This document shows positions 32,931 to 43,560 of a DNA stretch of 64,000 nt, piece after piece. The stretch is from Cinclus cinclus. Taxonomy: Eukaryota > Chordata > Aves > Passeriformes > Cinclidae. The notes beneath the pieces were generated by a model that worked only from the letters and a program-made list of their open reading frames with translations, did no database searches and was not told the origin of the DNA. The stretch spans positions 20,632,704 through 20,696,703 of the forward strand of contig NC_085055.1 of the NCBI RefSeq assembly GCF_963662255.1. Reading direction: 5' to 3'. Position 1 is the stretch's first letter; every line of letters begins with the position of its first letter. A program made the translations under genes and the position numbers.

Positions 32931-33562
32931 TTCCAGAACGAAACGTGTTGGCCCCAACTCAAGACAATGTCCTGTTCCTCAGCAACCTCCACGTGCCTGG
33001 GCTCAGTACCTGCCAAATCCATGCCCTGTAACTGTGCCAATAAATTGGGAATTTTAGGAGTCGAGCCCTCAGACTCACCCATTTCAAAAGAAAGGGACTG
33101 GGCATGATGCAGCTATTGCTTTTCTTGATTTCTGGGAATAAAAGGATGTGAAACCAGTCTTCCACTGAGGGGTTCCATCCCAGCAAGTTGTGGAGTAAGG
33201 CAGAGGGAAAAACCTGGAAATCTGCACCAGTGCTGCTGGAGGATCCTGGGGTCAAAAGAGGGTGGGGTTTAAGAACTAGGACTGGATGGTGCTGCTAATT
33301 TTGGTATTTGTCTCAAACAGTTAACTCTGTTTCTCCCATCCAAAGAGGAAAGCTCAAAAAAAGTGATTTGTCTTGGCCAGCCTGGAGCAGGACTCCCTAT
33401 GCCCCCGAGGAAAGGGAAACTCTTCAGCTGCAGCTCCAAAGACCAAAACCCCAAAGCCACTTTGTAGAAAGTTTTAAAACACCTTTCCTCAACTTTCCAG
33501 TTACTGCTGGAAGGGTCAGGGCTCTCAGGAGCACAAGGGAGATTTTTGCAAGTGGCAAAGCA
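32931..33562. other. Unique non-coding DNA, no gene seen
   Basis: Unique sequence leading into the pyrimidine satellite. No gene recognised. Confidence 0.65.
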
Positions 33563-33880
33563 CTCCTTCTCCTTCTCCTTCTCCTTCTCCTTCTCCTTCT
33601 CCTTCTCCTTCTCCTTCTCCTTCTCCTTCTCCTTCTCCTTCTCCTTCTCCTTCTCCTTCTCCTTCTCCTTCTCCTTCTCCTTCTCCTTCTCCTTCTCCTT
33701 CTCCTTCTCCTTCTCCTTCTCCCTCTTCCCAGTGTCCTTCTCCTTCATCTCCCCTTTCCCCTTTCCCCTTTCCCCCTTCCCCTTTCTCCTTTCCCCCTTT
33801 TTCCCTTCCCTTCTCATTTTCTGTTTCCCTGCATCCCCCTGGATCTGCTCCTCCCTTTGCCCTTTTCTCCCTCTCCATTC
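33563..33880. repeat. (CTCCTT)26 satellite with pyrimidine-rich flank
   Basis: Twenty-six perfect CTCCTT units (33563-33718), then a degenerate C/T-rich flank with CCCCTTT words to about 33880. The repeat is also open in every frame and creates false Glu-Lys, Glu-Gly, Leu-Leu and Phe-Ser runs. It is a different hexamer from the 13.4-kb array but has the same all-pyrimidine strand. Confidence 0.97.
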
Positions 33881-34681
33881 CCACCCCACCCTGATGGAGA
33901 AGGCTCTCGGGGGCAGGATCAGCTTTAGGCACCATGTCTGTGCAAGCAGCACAGACCAGAATCCATAATTTGATGGCAAATTGTGCTGGTAATCTCCCTC
34001 CGAGGGAGTTGTTCCCATTTTTCATGGTGGTGAGTCCTTTAGGGATGTGGATGAAAAGAGAAAGTGTTTCATTTGCTCTTTGGGAGCTAGAGCTATAGAT
34101 CAAGGCCCAGCTCATTCCCCAAAGAGCAGAAATGTTTTTTTTCAGGCAAGAATTGAGGCTCTCCCCAGTGAAAACTAAAACAGTTATCTGCACTTTCATC
34201 CACAGGTCAGCAGCAGAGATTTTTCTCCCAAAGCTGGATAAATCCAGGCTGTTAGTGCCTTTCCTTCCCATTCTCCTTAGCTGTTCCATTTTATTTCATG
34301 AGGGGTGAGGCCCAAGCAAACACTTCTCCTGACTTTGTCCTTGTCTGCTTGTAGGCACTGCCCAAACTTGTGGCTGATGCTCTGTACCTGAGCATCTTTG
34401 GTGCCTGGGATGTTCCTCTGTGCACCATGGTCTGGATACAAATGCCTGGGAGCTGGAATGGGAAAGGCTGAACAATCCCTGAGAATTCAGAGCATGCCCT
34501 ACAGCCCGGGTGGAGATGGAGCCTGTTCTCTCTCATGAAGGCAGTGGTGGCCTCCCACCCATCAGAACTTTTAGGAGTGTCTTCTCTTCAGTGTCCTGCT
34601 GCATTCATCTTCTGCTCCCCTTGGGCTGATTTTGGGAGATATTGACCTCTCCATCTTATTTTGGAATGCACTTGGAATTGT
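33881..34681. other. Unique non-coding DNA, no gene seen
   Basis: Unique sequence. Nothing recognised. Confidence 0.65.
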
Positions 34682-34788
34682 AGATGTGCTGCTTAGGCAC
34701 ATGGTTTAGTGGTGGGCCTGGCAGTGCCGGGTTAGTGGTTGGAATCAATGATTCCAGAGGACTTTTCCAAGCCCCATGATTCCATGAG
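34682..34788 (+). mobile_element. CR1 LINE 3'-terminal fragment, second class
   Basis: About 105 bases: AGATGTGCTGCTTAGGCACA, TGGTTTAGTGGTGGGCCTGG, GGACTTTTCCAAGCCCCATG, ending ATGATTCCATGAG. Only the tail end is retained. One of three small CR1 pieces in the 28.5-49.7 kb block. Confidence 0.85.
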
Positions 34789-37700
34789 AGCTCCCCAGTG
34801 CCCACCCAAATGGGCACAAATTTGTGGGCAGCCAGCAGAGCTCTGGGGCTGTGTTGGGGTACCAAGGAGATTTGGTAAACCTCAGTGGTTCAGGCTCAGC
34901 TCTGTGAGGAGATTGCTTTGCCATGAGACATCCCAGCACTGGCACTTCCCAGCATTGCATAGCAAGTTTAATTCCGGACCTGGGGATTTGGGAAGGTGCA
35001 AGTCAAAGCTGGACAAATATCCCAGCCTGTTTTCACCACACCAACCCCAGCACCTGGAAACCCAGCCAAAGATTCTAGCTGGAACTGAGGCATGGCTGGA
35101 GCACAAGGAATGTGCTTGCTCTTGGCTCTGCTGCAGGAATCCACTTCCCAGCTACTTGCCAGTCCCTTCCCCTCCACCCCTCCAGAGCACCATGAAGCAT
35201 CTAAGACCCAAAAATGCCATTCAAGTGACCACAGCCAGAGCCTCATGGACTTAACTTTGGACTTATTTGACCTTGTCTTTGTTTCACCATCATGGACAGT
35301 CTTGGCTACCAACCCTGTCCCTGTCCCCACTCCACTCACCTGGTACAGGTGCCTTGGGACTGGGCTGTTTGTGTGGTCTGAGTCCAGTATCTCCACAGAT
35401 AAGAGGTTTCCAAAGCCATACTGCCCTCCCTTGTCCGTGATCCTTGTGGTCGTAAATCCTAGAACTCTGTCACCAAGAGTGATTGAGGTTGTCTGGCTCT
35501 ATCTGGACTAATTTCTTCCTTCTGAGCCCAGGAAGTCCTGGCAGAGATCATCATCTGCTCAGGAGCCATGCTCAGGATGAAATCCTTCCCTCTTGGAGAT
35601 ACTCAGCAGTGTCTGTAAGCCACCAACTTATACCTACATTCCCATGTTCCTCCTTCCCTGCAGTGCCCCGACCCTGATCCTAACCCTTTATCCCAACATC
35701 ACATCTGTTTGCTCTGCTGCAAGAAATGGAGAGCTGGATTGAAATTTGGAGGCTCAGCAGCTCCTCTCACACCCATGGCCTTGCCCTTTCCATCCCATCA
35801 GGGAAAGCTCCCAAATTCCCATGGCCCTGCCGGGCTTTTCCTGCTGGCACCTGGAGAGCTGCTATGCCCAAACTGTGGGATGAATGAGCTTTTCCTGGGA
35901 GAAATCCCCTCTGCAGTGTCCCCCGTTCCCCCAGCCCCTCACAGCTGAGCATGAAGTGTGTTTTATTGTTTGTCACCCGATGCACTTGAAAAAATTACAC
36001 AAATCCATCAAAGTAATGAATCTTCTCAGCAGAGGCAAACAGACAGAGACAGGCAGGCACTGAGCTGAGCCCAGGCAGCTTTCAAAATTAATACCACAGA
36101 AATTGTGCCCTTTTGCTATCCTTTTGGAGCTGGCTGCCTGGTCGGGGTGAGGGGACATGCAGGTGACAGGTTTCCACAGGGGACATGTCCTCCTCCAAGT
36201 CCTGTCACCCTCCTGGTGTCCCATGACAGCAGCATCTGGCAGCTGCAGGAATGATGGAGCAACACCACAGGTGATGCTGCCTTACACTGATGAGTGCAGA
36301 CAGGGCACTTAGGGAACAGCTGGATTTTTGGGAGTGCCAAAGCCTCATCCCCTTCCTCCAGCCAGCCTTAAGTGGCTCCCTGCAGCCCTCTGGGCTCTCC
36401 CTCCAGTTTATCTGTGTCTGAGCAAGCTCCTGAAGTCCTGAAGGGAGAGGCTGCTGTTGCTGCCAGGCCTGTGCATGGCTTGTCACATCCTGGGCTCCAT
36501 AAATAATAAATTGTGGTGTTCCTGGCTCCTCCAAGCTTTCATTTTGTTTCCAGGGGCAATATATCTACCTGTCTATCTATTTCTGTATGTATGTTTTGTG
36601 TGTGTGTATAAAGAGAGACATGGATATACAAATACACAGATTTGAAGCTTGATGATCTTGGAGGCCTTTTACAAACTTAATAATTTTATGCTGTTTCATT
36701 TAACATGTCTTGTTCATTATATGATATTTCAGGTATATATTGCCACTCTATGGGCTCAAAGGGGACAGGTCTGAGACCACTGTGCAGGATGGTTTTGTAC
36801 TAAGTGCATCCCAGCTCCTCTGCTCCTGTTCCACCCCTACATCCACACCCACATCCCAATTAAATCCCATCACTCTGTATTTACTCCCTCTTCTGAGGCC
36901 CCAGCCCTTCAGTCCAGATGTTGCAATGAGAAGATACTCCTAACTGTTTTATTTGTTTTTGTTTTTCCCCAAAAAAACCTGCCATGGATAAAAATAAAAT
37001 AATTGGACTGTTGCATTTCACCAAGGATCAGGATCCTGCTCCTTCAGCCAAGCACAAGGAAGGAAAGCAGCAGAAAGCAAATTGCTCTGGAGCACCAGAA
37101 TCCCTCTGTTGTTCCAACCTCTCCCATCCTGGGGGGATTTTAATATTTATTAGTCCACAAAGCAGCTGCTGCACCAGTGCCTGCAGGGCCTGCCCTTGCC
37201 CTGAGGAGAGGAGTGGGGATGGAGAGTGGGAAGGAAGACGGATGGATCCGGAATTGTCTCCAATTTATGGGGCTCCGTGATTCCTGCCACCATACGTCTC
37301 TGGGAAATGACACCACTACTTCAGGAGCAGAGATTAATCTGAGCTGGCAGGAGAAGGACAAAACAAATCATCCACTGCAGGAATCTCATTCGGGGCCTGT
37401 TGGGAAGAGCCCTGGGATGAATGGCTTTTGGAAAGGCCACACCAGCACATGGATTTTCCCCCTTTTCTCTGTTGTCTTTCAGGTTGAGGTCTGTAAGCTG
37501 GGGAGGTGGAGGCAATCCTGGGGTGCTTTTGGCTGCACAGGAGTTGTTGCTCCACACAAAACACCTGGGAGCTGCAGGGATGGGAAAGGTTGGGGCTGGA
37601 CAAAACTCAGAGCTGGGATGGGAGAGCATGGAGAGCTGGAAGCTGAAAATCCACGGTGATCTGTCTGCACAGGGAGAGGTGGGATCACCCTGATGTCATC

Positions 37701-38319
37701 AAAGCCTCTTTATTAACCATGAGGACAAGGATCAGGTTGGGAAGAAGGGGTTGACATCCTCTGGAATTACAAAAAACTCTGGAGGAGATGGGTGCACATC
37801 CTGTACCACCATGGCTGGGGGACCAGTGGGTTGCAGACAGACATCCAGCCATTGGAATTGGGAACTCTAGGACCAGCTGCTGCACCTTCACCACCACAGC
37901 ACCACCTGAGGCAGTTTCTACCCCCTGAGACTTGAATGCTGAGACTCTCCTGAAAGGGCCCAGCTGGGCACCATCCCATCCAACCACAGCAAAACCCATC
38001 CTTTAGGGTAAAAAAGCACAAATCCTGGAACTGGGAGAAGTGAGCAAGGTGATGGCAGCCTGCAAACCCAGCTGGGGATCTGCAGCAATCCCTGCAGACT
38101 TTCCCTTTCCTTACTCCATCAAATCTAACCCAGTGCCACTGCAAACAGCTCTCATCCTTCCCAAGGAGTCCAGCAGGTCAGGACTAATACCAGCACAATT
38201 CCAGATGTATCTCAGATTGATACAGAATCGATTGGATTGATTTTTTTTTAAGGTGCAGCCTTGGAATAGCTGAGACTGGAAGGTGCAGCTCAGCTTGTAC
38301 TTCCCCAAAACAATTTGTC
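34789..38319. other. 3.5 kb of unique non-coding DNA
   Basis: No gene or transposon recognised. Short TG run at 36597-36608. The segment 36650-36740 is AT-rich (ACTTAATAATTTTATGC, TTCATTATATGATATTTC) and may be a small island. Open frames of up to 171 codons (34739-35254) have no recognisable domain. Confidence 0.6.
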
Positions 38320-38500
38320 AGGCCCCACTGTAGGAGCCTAATGACGGCTGTAATTTATGGCTGACACAACATATTTATCACCTCAGCATCCTCTCCTCTT
38401 CCTTCTCTCCCTCTGCCTCGTTAGGGATGGCATCAATAATGTTTATTGTAGCTTTTAATTTTTTATTGTTGCTATTCTTACCTGTGCTGCAGGAGATGAA
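38320..38500. promoter_or_regulatory. AT-rich island with repeated TTTATTGT
   Basis: TTTATTGT occurs at 38442-38449 and 38462-38469, a 20-base spacing (about two helical turns), preceded by CATCAATAATG. TTTATTG is the type of word bound by posterior HOX/CDX proteins and overlaps forkhead-type preference. Also GCCTAATGACGGCTGTAATT. Candidate regulatory element, inferred. Confidence 0.33.
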
Positions 38501-39283
38501 GAAAGGCATTAGAGCAGGCAGAGCCTTTGAGCTGTGTTCCAGGGGAAATTATAGATTTAGGATTTGGGAAATCCTTCTGGAATTTCACATGCAGTGAGTG
38601 AGGGGAAAATTGGGTGTTCTTCCCAAAAACTCACCCTCCCATTCCCACTGACTCTGTGGATGCTCAGACCTCGGCTCTCTCACATTGTGGAATTTCCTCC
38701 AAAATCCCCCAAAACTGTGCTTCAGGCCCGACACCCTCATGCCAGGCAGCTCCCATGATTTCGTTTTGCTCGTTTTGCTGCTCAGTTTGCAGACACGCAG
38801 CCTTGCCATGGAGACACCTCGGAGTCAGAGGGATTTCCTTGGGATTTCCCTCTGCCCCTTGCCAGCAGAGCTCTCATTCCTTGGGAGATGTTTGCATTTC
38901 ACAGCTTCTTTTCACACCTGGTAAGTGATGCCCCGGTTGTGGTTGATGTATGTGTGTGTGTGTCCAGGCAGTTTCTCCTTTGCAGGAAATTTTTGGCTGC
39001 CTCTACTTGAATATTCTGGTGTTTGGAGTGGCTGACACATTCCTTGTGAGGAATGAAGAATTTATTCCAGCTACTTCATCCACACCCGATGCCAAGCAGC
39101 CCCTGGGTGCCCCAGCTCTGCTCCCAACCCCATTTACAGAGTAGGGGCACCAAGTTGTGTCCCTAAAAATACCTGAAATGCATCCCACCTTGAATTTTCC
39201 CTTTCCCGCCCTCCACATTTCCTTCCTATTTATCCTTGAGGGAAGAGGTTACAGTGGGTTTTGAAGCCCCCTAAACTGCCAGA
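38501..39283. other. Unique non-coding DNA with (TG)8
   Basis: No gene seen. A TG dinucleotide run spans 38948-38963. Confidence 0.65.
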
Positions 39284-39402
39284 ACCAGGCTGAATAGGCT
39301 TACACCAACCTGGCATAGTGGAAGGTTTCCCTGCCATGGCAGGGGGTGGAACTAGACAGTAATTAAGGTCTCTTCTAACCCAAATCATTCTGGGATTTTA
39401 CA
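39284..39402 (+). mobile_element. CR1 LINE 3'-terminal fragment
   Basis: Begins CCAGGCTGAATAGGCTTACA (decayed GGACAGGGCTTGGAGCAACC equivalent), then CATAGTGGAAGGTTTCCCTG, CAGGGGGTGGAACTAGACAG and TCTTCTAACCCAAATCATTC; tail decayed (TGGGATTTTAC). Diverged, thus relatively old. Confidence 0.85.
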
Positions 39403-39459
39403 ATCAACAGTTCCCAAAGGGGAATTTTTTTCTCCTCCAACTCTTTCCAGACATGAATA

Positions 39460-39840
39460 ATTCCCAATTCAATGGTTGTTTTAGCATCATTACAGGAGCC
39501 TCTCAGACGAGTTGGTCGTTTACAGATTAGACAGACATTGCTTACATTGTTCATAACCGATTATGGGATTGACAGTTTGGCTTCCACCCAAAATCCAGAG
39601 TCCCAGTTTAGCCTAATTGGAACAGAACAGCACAGCAGGCTGGGGGAGGGGAGAGTGGCTGCTGACAATTTAGTTAACGTTGATTTTATTGATCCCTGAA
39701 AAGCCTCTGATGTTGCAGGTTCCTCTTTATAGGGCAATAAAGTTTATAGCTGGGATTGTCCCGGGGGAATAACAGCTCCGTGTCTCCAGCTGCTCGCAGG
39801 TGATCACTGCCAGCCCCAGTTTGCTGAGGAATAATCAGGA
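39460..39840. promoter_or_regulatory. Motif-dense island; candidate enhancer
   Basis: Repeat-free, with retained CpGs (CAGACGAG, GGTCGTTTAC, ACCGATT, TAACGTTG, CCCGGGGG, GCTCGCAGG). CATAA-CCGA-TTATG (39552-39565) is an inverted repeat followed within three bases by GATTGACAG (39567-39575), nearly the PBX-PREP/MEIS composite site. GGCAATAAAGTTTATAG lies at about 39735-39751. It ends almost exactly where a 48-bp poly(A) starts. Confidence 0.4.
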
Positions 39841-39847
39841 TCCAAAC

Positions 39848-39848
<1 letters not shown>

Positions 39849-39896
<48 letters not shown>
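39849..39896. repeat. Uninterrupted 48-bp poly(A) tract
   Basis: Forty-eight consecutive A, then CAAAAAAACC. No identifiable retrotransposon or processed-gene body precedes it, and bird CR1 does not prime on poly(A). It is most simply a mononucleotide microsatellite. Long pure runs are also prone to assembly length error. Confidence 0.97.
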
Positions 39897-39897
<1 letters not shown>

Positions 39898-40045
39898 AAA
39901 AAAACCACCAAAATTCTGTTCTGGTCTTGGAATGAAAATGTCAGAAATACAACGATGACCAAATTAAAAGACAATCCCTCCCAAATGTAGGATTATTGTG
40001 TTTAAAAAGCCTTTTAATTATTCTAATTCTACTAGAACTCTATTA

Positions 40046-40108
40046 TTCTATTCTATTCTATTCTATTCTATTCTATTCTATTCTATTCTATTCTATTCTA
40101 TTCTATTC
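40046..40108. repeat. (TTCTA)12 pentanucleotide microsatellite
   Basis: Twelve perfect TTCTA units plus a partial unit. It lies 150 bp beyond the 48-bp poly(A), and a T16 run follows at 40334-40349, so this 500-bp stretch is rich in simple repeats. Confidence 0.97.
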
Positions 40109-42099
40109 CCCTTGTTTTCTTTCATTCTGTTTGATTTCATTCCCATTCTTCTGTCTGCTTCTTCTATTTCTTCCTTCTTATTTTGTCCCACAAATTGTTG
40201 CAATTGCTGCTATCCACCTTTAACACGTTCCCAGCCTTTCTTGTATTCATTCTCATGAGACTTCTCTAATGTAGCCTGGGATCCTTCTCAGATTTGGTCT
40301 TGAATTTGTGCCTCTAAAAGCACAAAAAAGGTCTTTTTTTTTTTTTTTTGAGAGCAATAAAAGATAAATATGGAAGGTGCAAGATAGATCCTGGATCCAG
40401 CACTAGTGGTGGAGCACTGAAGTTTTGGTCAGATCCATGGGCCCTGGCTGCTAAAATTCCAATTAAAGGCACCTCCTGTGGCACAGGAGGGATAGCTGGA
40501 GCAGAGGTGGCCTTCAGACACGCAGCAAAGGCACCAGCAAAGCAAATATTTGAGTAAGTCCGAAGCAGGCAGGGGTCTGAGTGGTTTTCCCCTCCCAAGC
40601 CTTTGCTCTGAGCCTCTGACCGATGGATTCTCCCTGATGTGCTGGCAGAGCTCTGGTTCCAGGCCTGTGGCTTTGAGCTCATTTGTCAAACACAGGGATC
40701 TCTATGAAAGGCTGTTAGCAGAGCATTTACTTCCCATTCCTCATCCTCTGCTGTCATCACCTCCCAAGATTAATTAAGGAAAAAAGAAAAGACATCTTGT
40801 CTCTCCTTTGTTTCCCCATTCCTTGCATTTTTTAACAGCCCCTTTCTCTCCATTCGTGTCCTCTCGATACTGCTGGGGAGCAAACCAAGCAAAACCCAAT
40901 CCTTCCCTCTTTCTTCTTGTGGTTAACATATCAATTTTTTCTGCCTCTCTGTAGGTGGAAGGGGCTGGTTGAGCTTTGTCCAGGACATCAATTCTCTTCT
41001 AAGGCCTCAGGTGCTAAAACTAAGCCAAGGAAGATCCAAAATCCATTGATTTAAGATTGCTTGAAGTGCTTGTTGCAGACTTATAGCCCCAGGGTTGGTG
41101 TCCTGTCCCTGAGTCTCTTCAAGGGTCACCCGATGCCATCAGTCCTGCTCCCCGTGGGAAAGATGGGGGGGTTTGCTCATGTGTGTGCTCCTTGCCCCAC
41201 TTCCCTCTGTTAGAAACCATAACCTGTGCTTATCCTGGCGCCATGGGCTTTTCCATGGCCATTCCCAATAGTCCTATTTTGTTTTCATCCTGGTCCCAGC
41301 TGTGTGAGTGAATTATGGTTAAAACCAGAGCCACTCTGGTTCTGCCACCTTCCCAGCCCTGCTCCATCCTTCCCTTCTTGATCCCCATGTTCCCCTTATC
41401 CCAGCCCCAGTGACCTCCATCCTAGGAGACTCCTTTCCACCCCTTTATTCAGTGTGGTGTCATACAGAGGTTTAGTTGAGGTTTCATTCTCCCAGTCTGA
41501 CCAGTTTCCCCAGTGCTGGCTGTTCCATAGCTGTGGGTACCTGGATGCTCCCACGGGATGATGCCACCAGTCCCTGTTAGTGGCAGGTGGGGGAGGAGCT
41601 GGGTCATTGCTGATCCATAAAACCTGAATGGAAACCTGCAGGAAGGTGGGTGAGCTGTCAGGCAGCTGGCGCTCCCTTCCCTCAGGGATTTGGGGATTTG
41701 CCATCTGCTCTCCTGTGCATTCCCAAAGCTCAGCCCTGATGTGAGTCAGCCGAGGAAGAGGAGGAAAACCCAGCCAGCTCTGGCTCTGCCTTTGTCACGG
41801 TGGCTCCCAAATGCCACCCTCGCTGACGTGTGTGACAATGGGAGACACCCCTGCCCTGTGTCACCTAACCCATGTCACCCATGTCACAGTGGTGGCTCTG
41901 GCTCCATGCACCTGCAGGAGAGAATGAAAACCCTTTTTCCTTTCTCTCTGCTCTCCCAGCAACTCATCCTAAATTCATACATCCCAACCAAAGTCTGTCC
42001 CTGCTTTTCCTGGACTTCCCTACTCTGCAGGAGCACAACTCCCATGATTTTTGAAGCCATCCATCACCGCCATCTCCACAACCCCAAGCCACACACGGA
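40109..42099. other. Unique non-coding DNA, no gene seen
   Basis: Unique sequence apart from a T16 run (40334-40349). Open frames of up to 137 codons have no recognisable domains. Confidence 0.6.
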
Positions 42100-42370
42100 A
42101 TGAAGACGTGGAGCAGCAGCTCCTCAGCTGGTGTAAATCAACACCGATCTCCCCCCGTCGGCAGAGTTAAAGTTCCACCCAGCCAGGGAGGGAACCCAAA
42201 ACGCAGCTCGTTGGAGCAAAAGAAGTTTCGGCAGTAATTAGATCTGGAGCATGATTACCCAAAGGGAAACGCAAAACAAATGTGGGTGACAGATATTTCC
42301 AGGATAACTGGAGTTATTAATGCTTTTCTCCAACAGTGACAGGCACAGGGGATTAGTAGTGCCTGAAAAA
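42100..42370. promoter_or_regulatory. CpG-retaining island; candidate conserved element
   Basis: Repeat-free, with CpGs (CACCGATC, CCCGTCGG, AACGCAGCTCG, TTTCGGC, AAACGC), GCAGTAATTAGATC, GCATGATTACCC and GAGTTATTAATGC within 200 bases. Similar in character to the 12.4 and 15.8 kb islands. Confidence 0.3.
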
Positions 42371-42553
42371 GTCTGGTTTAGTGTGGGAAAAACTGAGGGC
42401 TGGAAATGAAGCAAGGAGGAGGCCATCTGCTGCTCGGTGAGCTCGCGGGGCCCTGCGAGGAAAGCTGCAGCCAAAACAACAAAAGGCAACGATGGGAGGC
42501 ATATGTGAGGAAAAACACCGACCTGTTGCTCCTAAGTTTCCAGTTAAAAAGGG

Positions 42554-42572
42554 AAAAAAAAAAAAAAAAAAA
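42554..42572. repeat. Poly(A) run
   Basis: Nineteen consecutive A within AAAAAGGGAAAA context. Simple sequence only. Confidence 0.9.
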
Positions 42573-42779
42573 GAAGGAACCTGTTATTTGCTGCACGAGC
42601 TCCCCTGGAATTAGTGACCCTGGCACTGCTGAGCAGAGCTGGGGATGTTTCCAATTAAAGCTGTTCCTTCCTGCTGGCTTGGGTTGGGTTATTTGGGTGG
42701 GAGTGGGAAGGACCAGCCTTCCCTCTGTCATGAATGAGGGATTTAGGGATGCTCAAAGAATCACCATCGTTAGCAAAAA

Positions 42780-43560
42780 GACTTTTAAGATGAATTTATA
42801 AAAGTACAACAAAGTGCAATGACAGAGTTGCTCCATTACTTACTGCATGGATACAAGGGAAAAATTATGTAGAATGGAGCCAAAATGATTTACACAGAGC
42901 CTGGAGGTGCAAAAGGGTAAAGAGACCCTCCCACTGAGCCATGGGGTTCAGAGTACAACCTCTCGCTTTGTAAACTCCTGATGGAGCTAAAACATGGCTA
43001 AGCCCAACCTTAGTTCCAGTCTTGGACAACAGTTTAGGTCGACAGGAACTGGATTTCTGTGGTATTGAGTCACCCTCTACGAGCAGCTTACCATGGATCT
43101 GGGAGCACGGAATCTCTCTGACTGGGGAAAGGAAGGATTTCTCAGTCCAGGTGGGGAATCTCAAACCTTGAGAGGCATCCCAGCTCTAGTGGAGAGTCAC
43201 TGGTGTGCAGTCAGCTGCAAAGTGGAGAGAACTGGAGTTAGAGTCATCCAAAGATCTGTCACTGATAGAGAGGTCTCTCAGCCTCAAGGAGCAGCCAGGA
43301 ATGTCCCATGTCAAGGGGAGATCCTGCCCATGGTCAGGATCCATGCTCCTGCTCTCCCAGCAGAGCTCAGGAGAGATCACCTAGATGGCCAAAATTGTGG
43401 GATAAAGTGGTTGGCTGGTAGCCAGACTGGACACAGTGGGAAGGGTGTGCACGAGACTCCTTGAGCCCACAGGGTCCTTTGCTTCTTGAGAAATGAATCT
43501 TGGAAAAGCCACCGCTGTTCCTGTGATAATCGCAGGATTGGGGATCCAAGCTCTTAAGCA
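42780..43560 (-). mobile_element. Possible LTR-retrotransposon fragment (tentative)
   Basis: The texture differs from surrounding DNA: ATGAATTTATAAAAGTACAA, then a long GC-balanced stretch without CR1, islands or simple repeats (about 42780-43560), resembling a solo LTR of an avian endogenous retrovirus read in reverse. I see no terminal TG...CA pair or target-site duplication with confidence and no gag/pol/env coding. It may simply be unique sequence. Confidence 0.25.

Noticed and set aside
33269..34289. 249- and 254-codon minus-strand and 206-codon plus-strand frames
   Set aside because: They are carried through by the CTCCTT satellite (Glu-Lys, Glu-Gly, Leu runs) and extended by chance flanks.
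39735..39896. Processed pseudogene suggested by AATAAA plus a 48-bp poly(A)
   Set aside because: No transcript-like body upstream that I recognise, and poly(A)-primed retroposition is rare in birds. Kept only as a finding to check.
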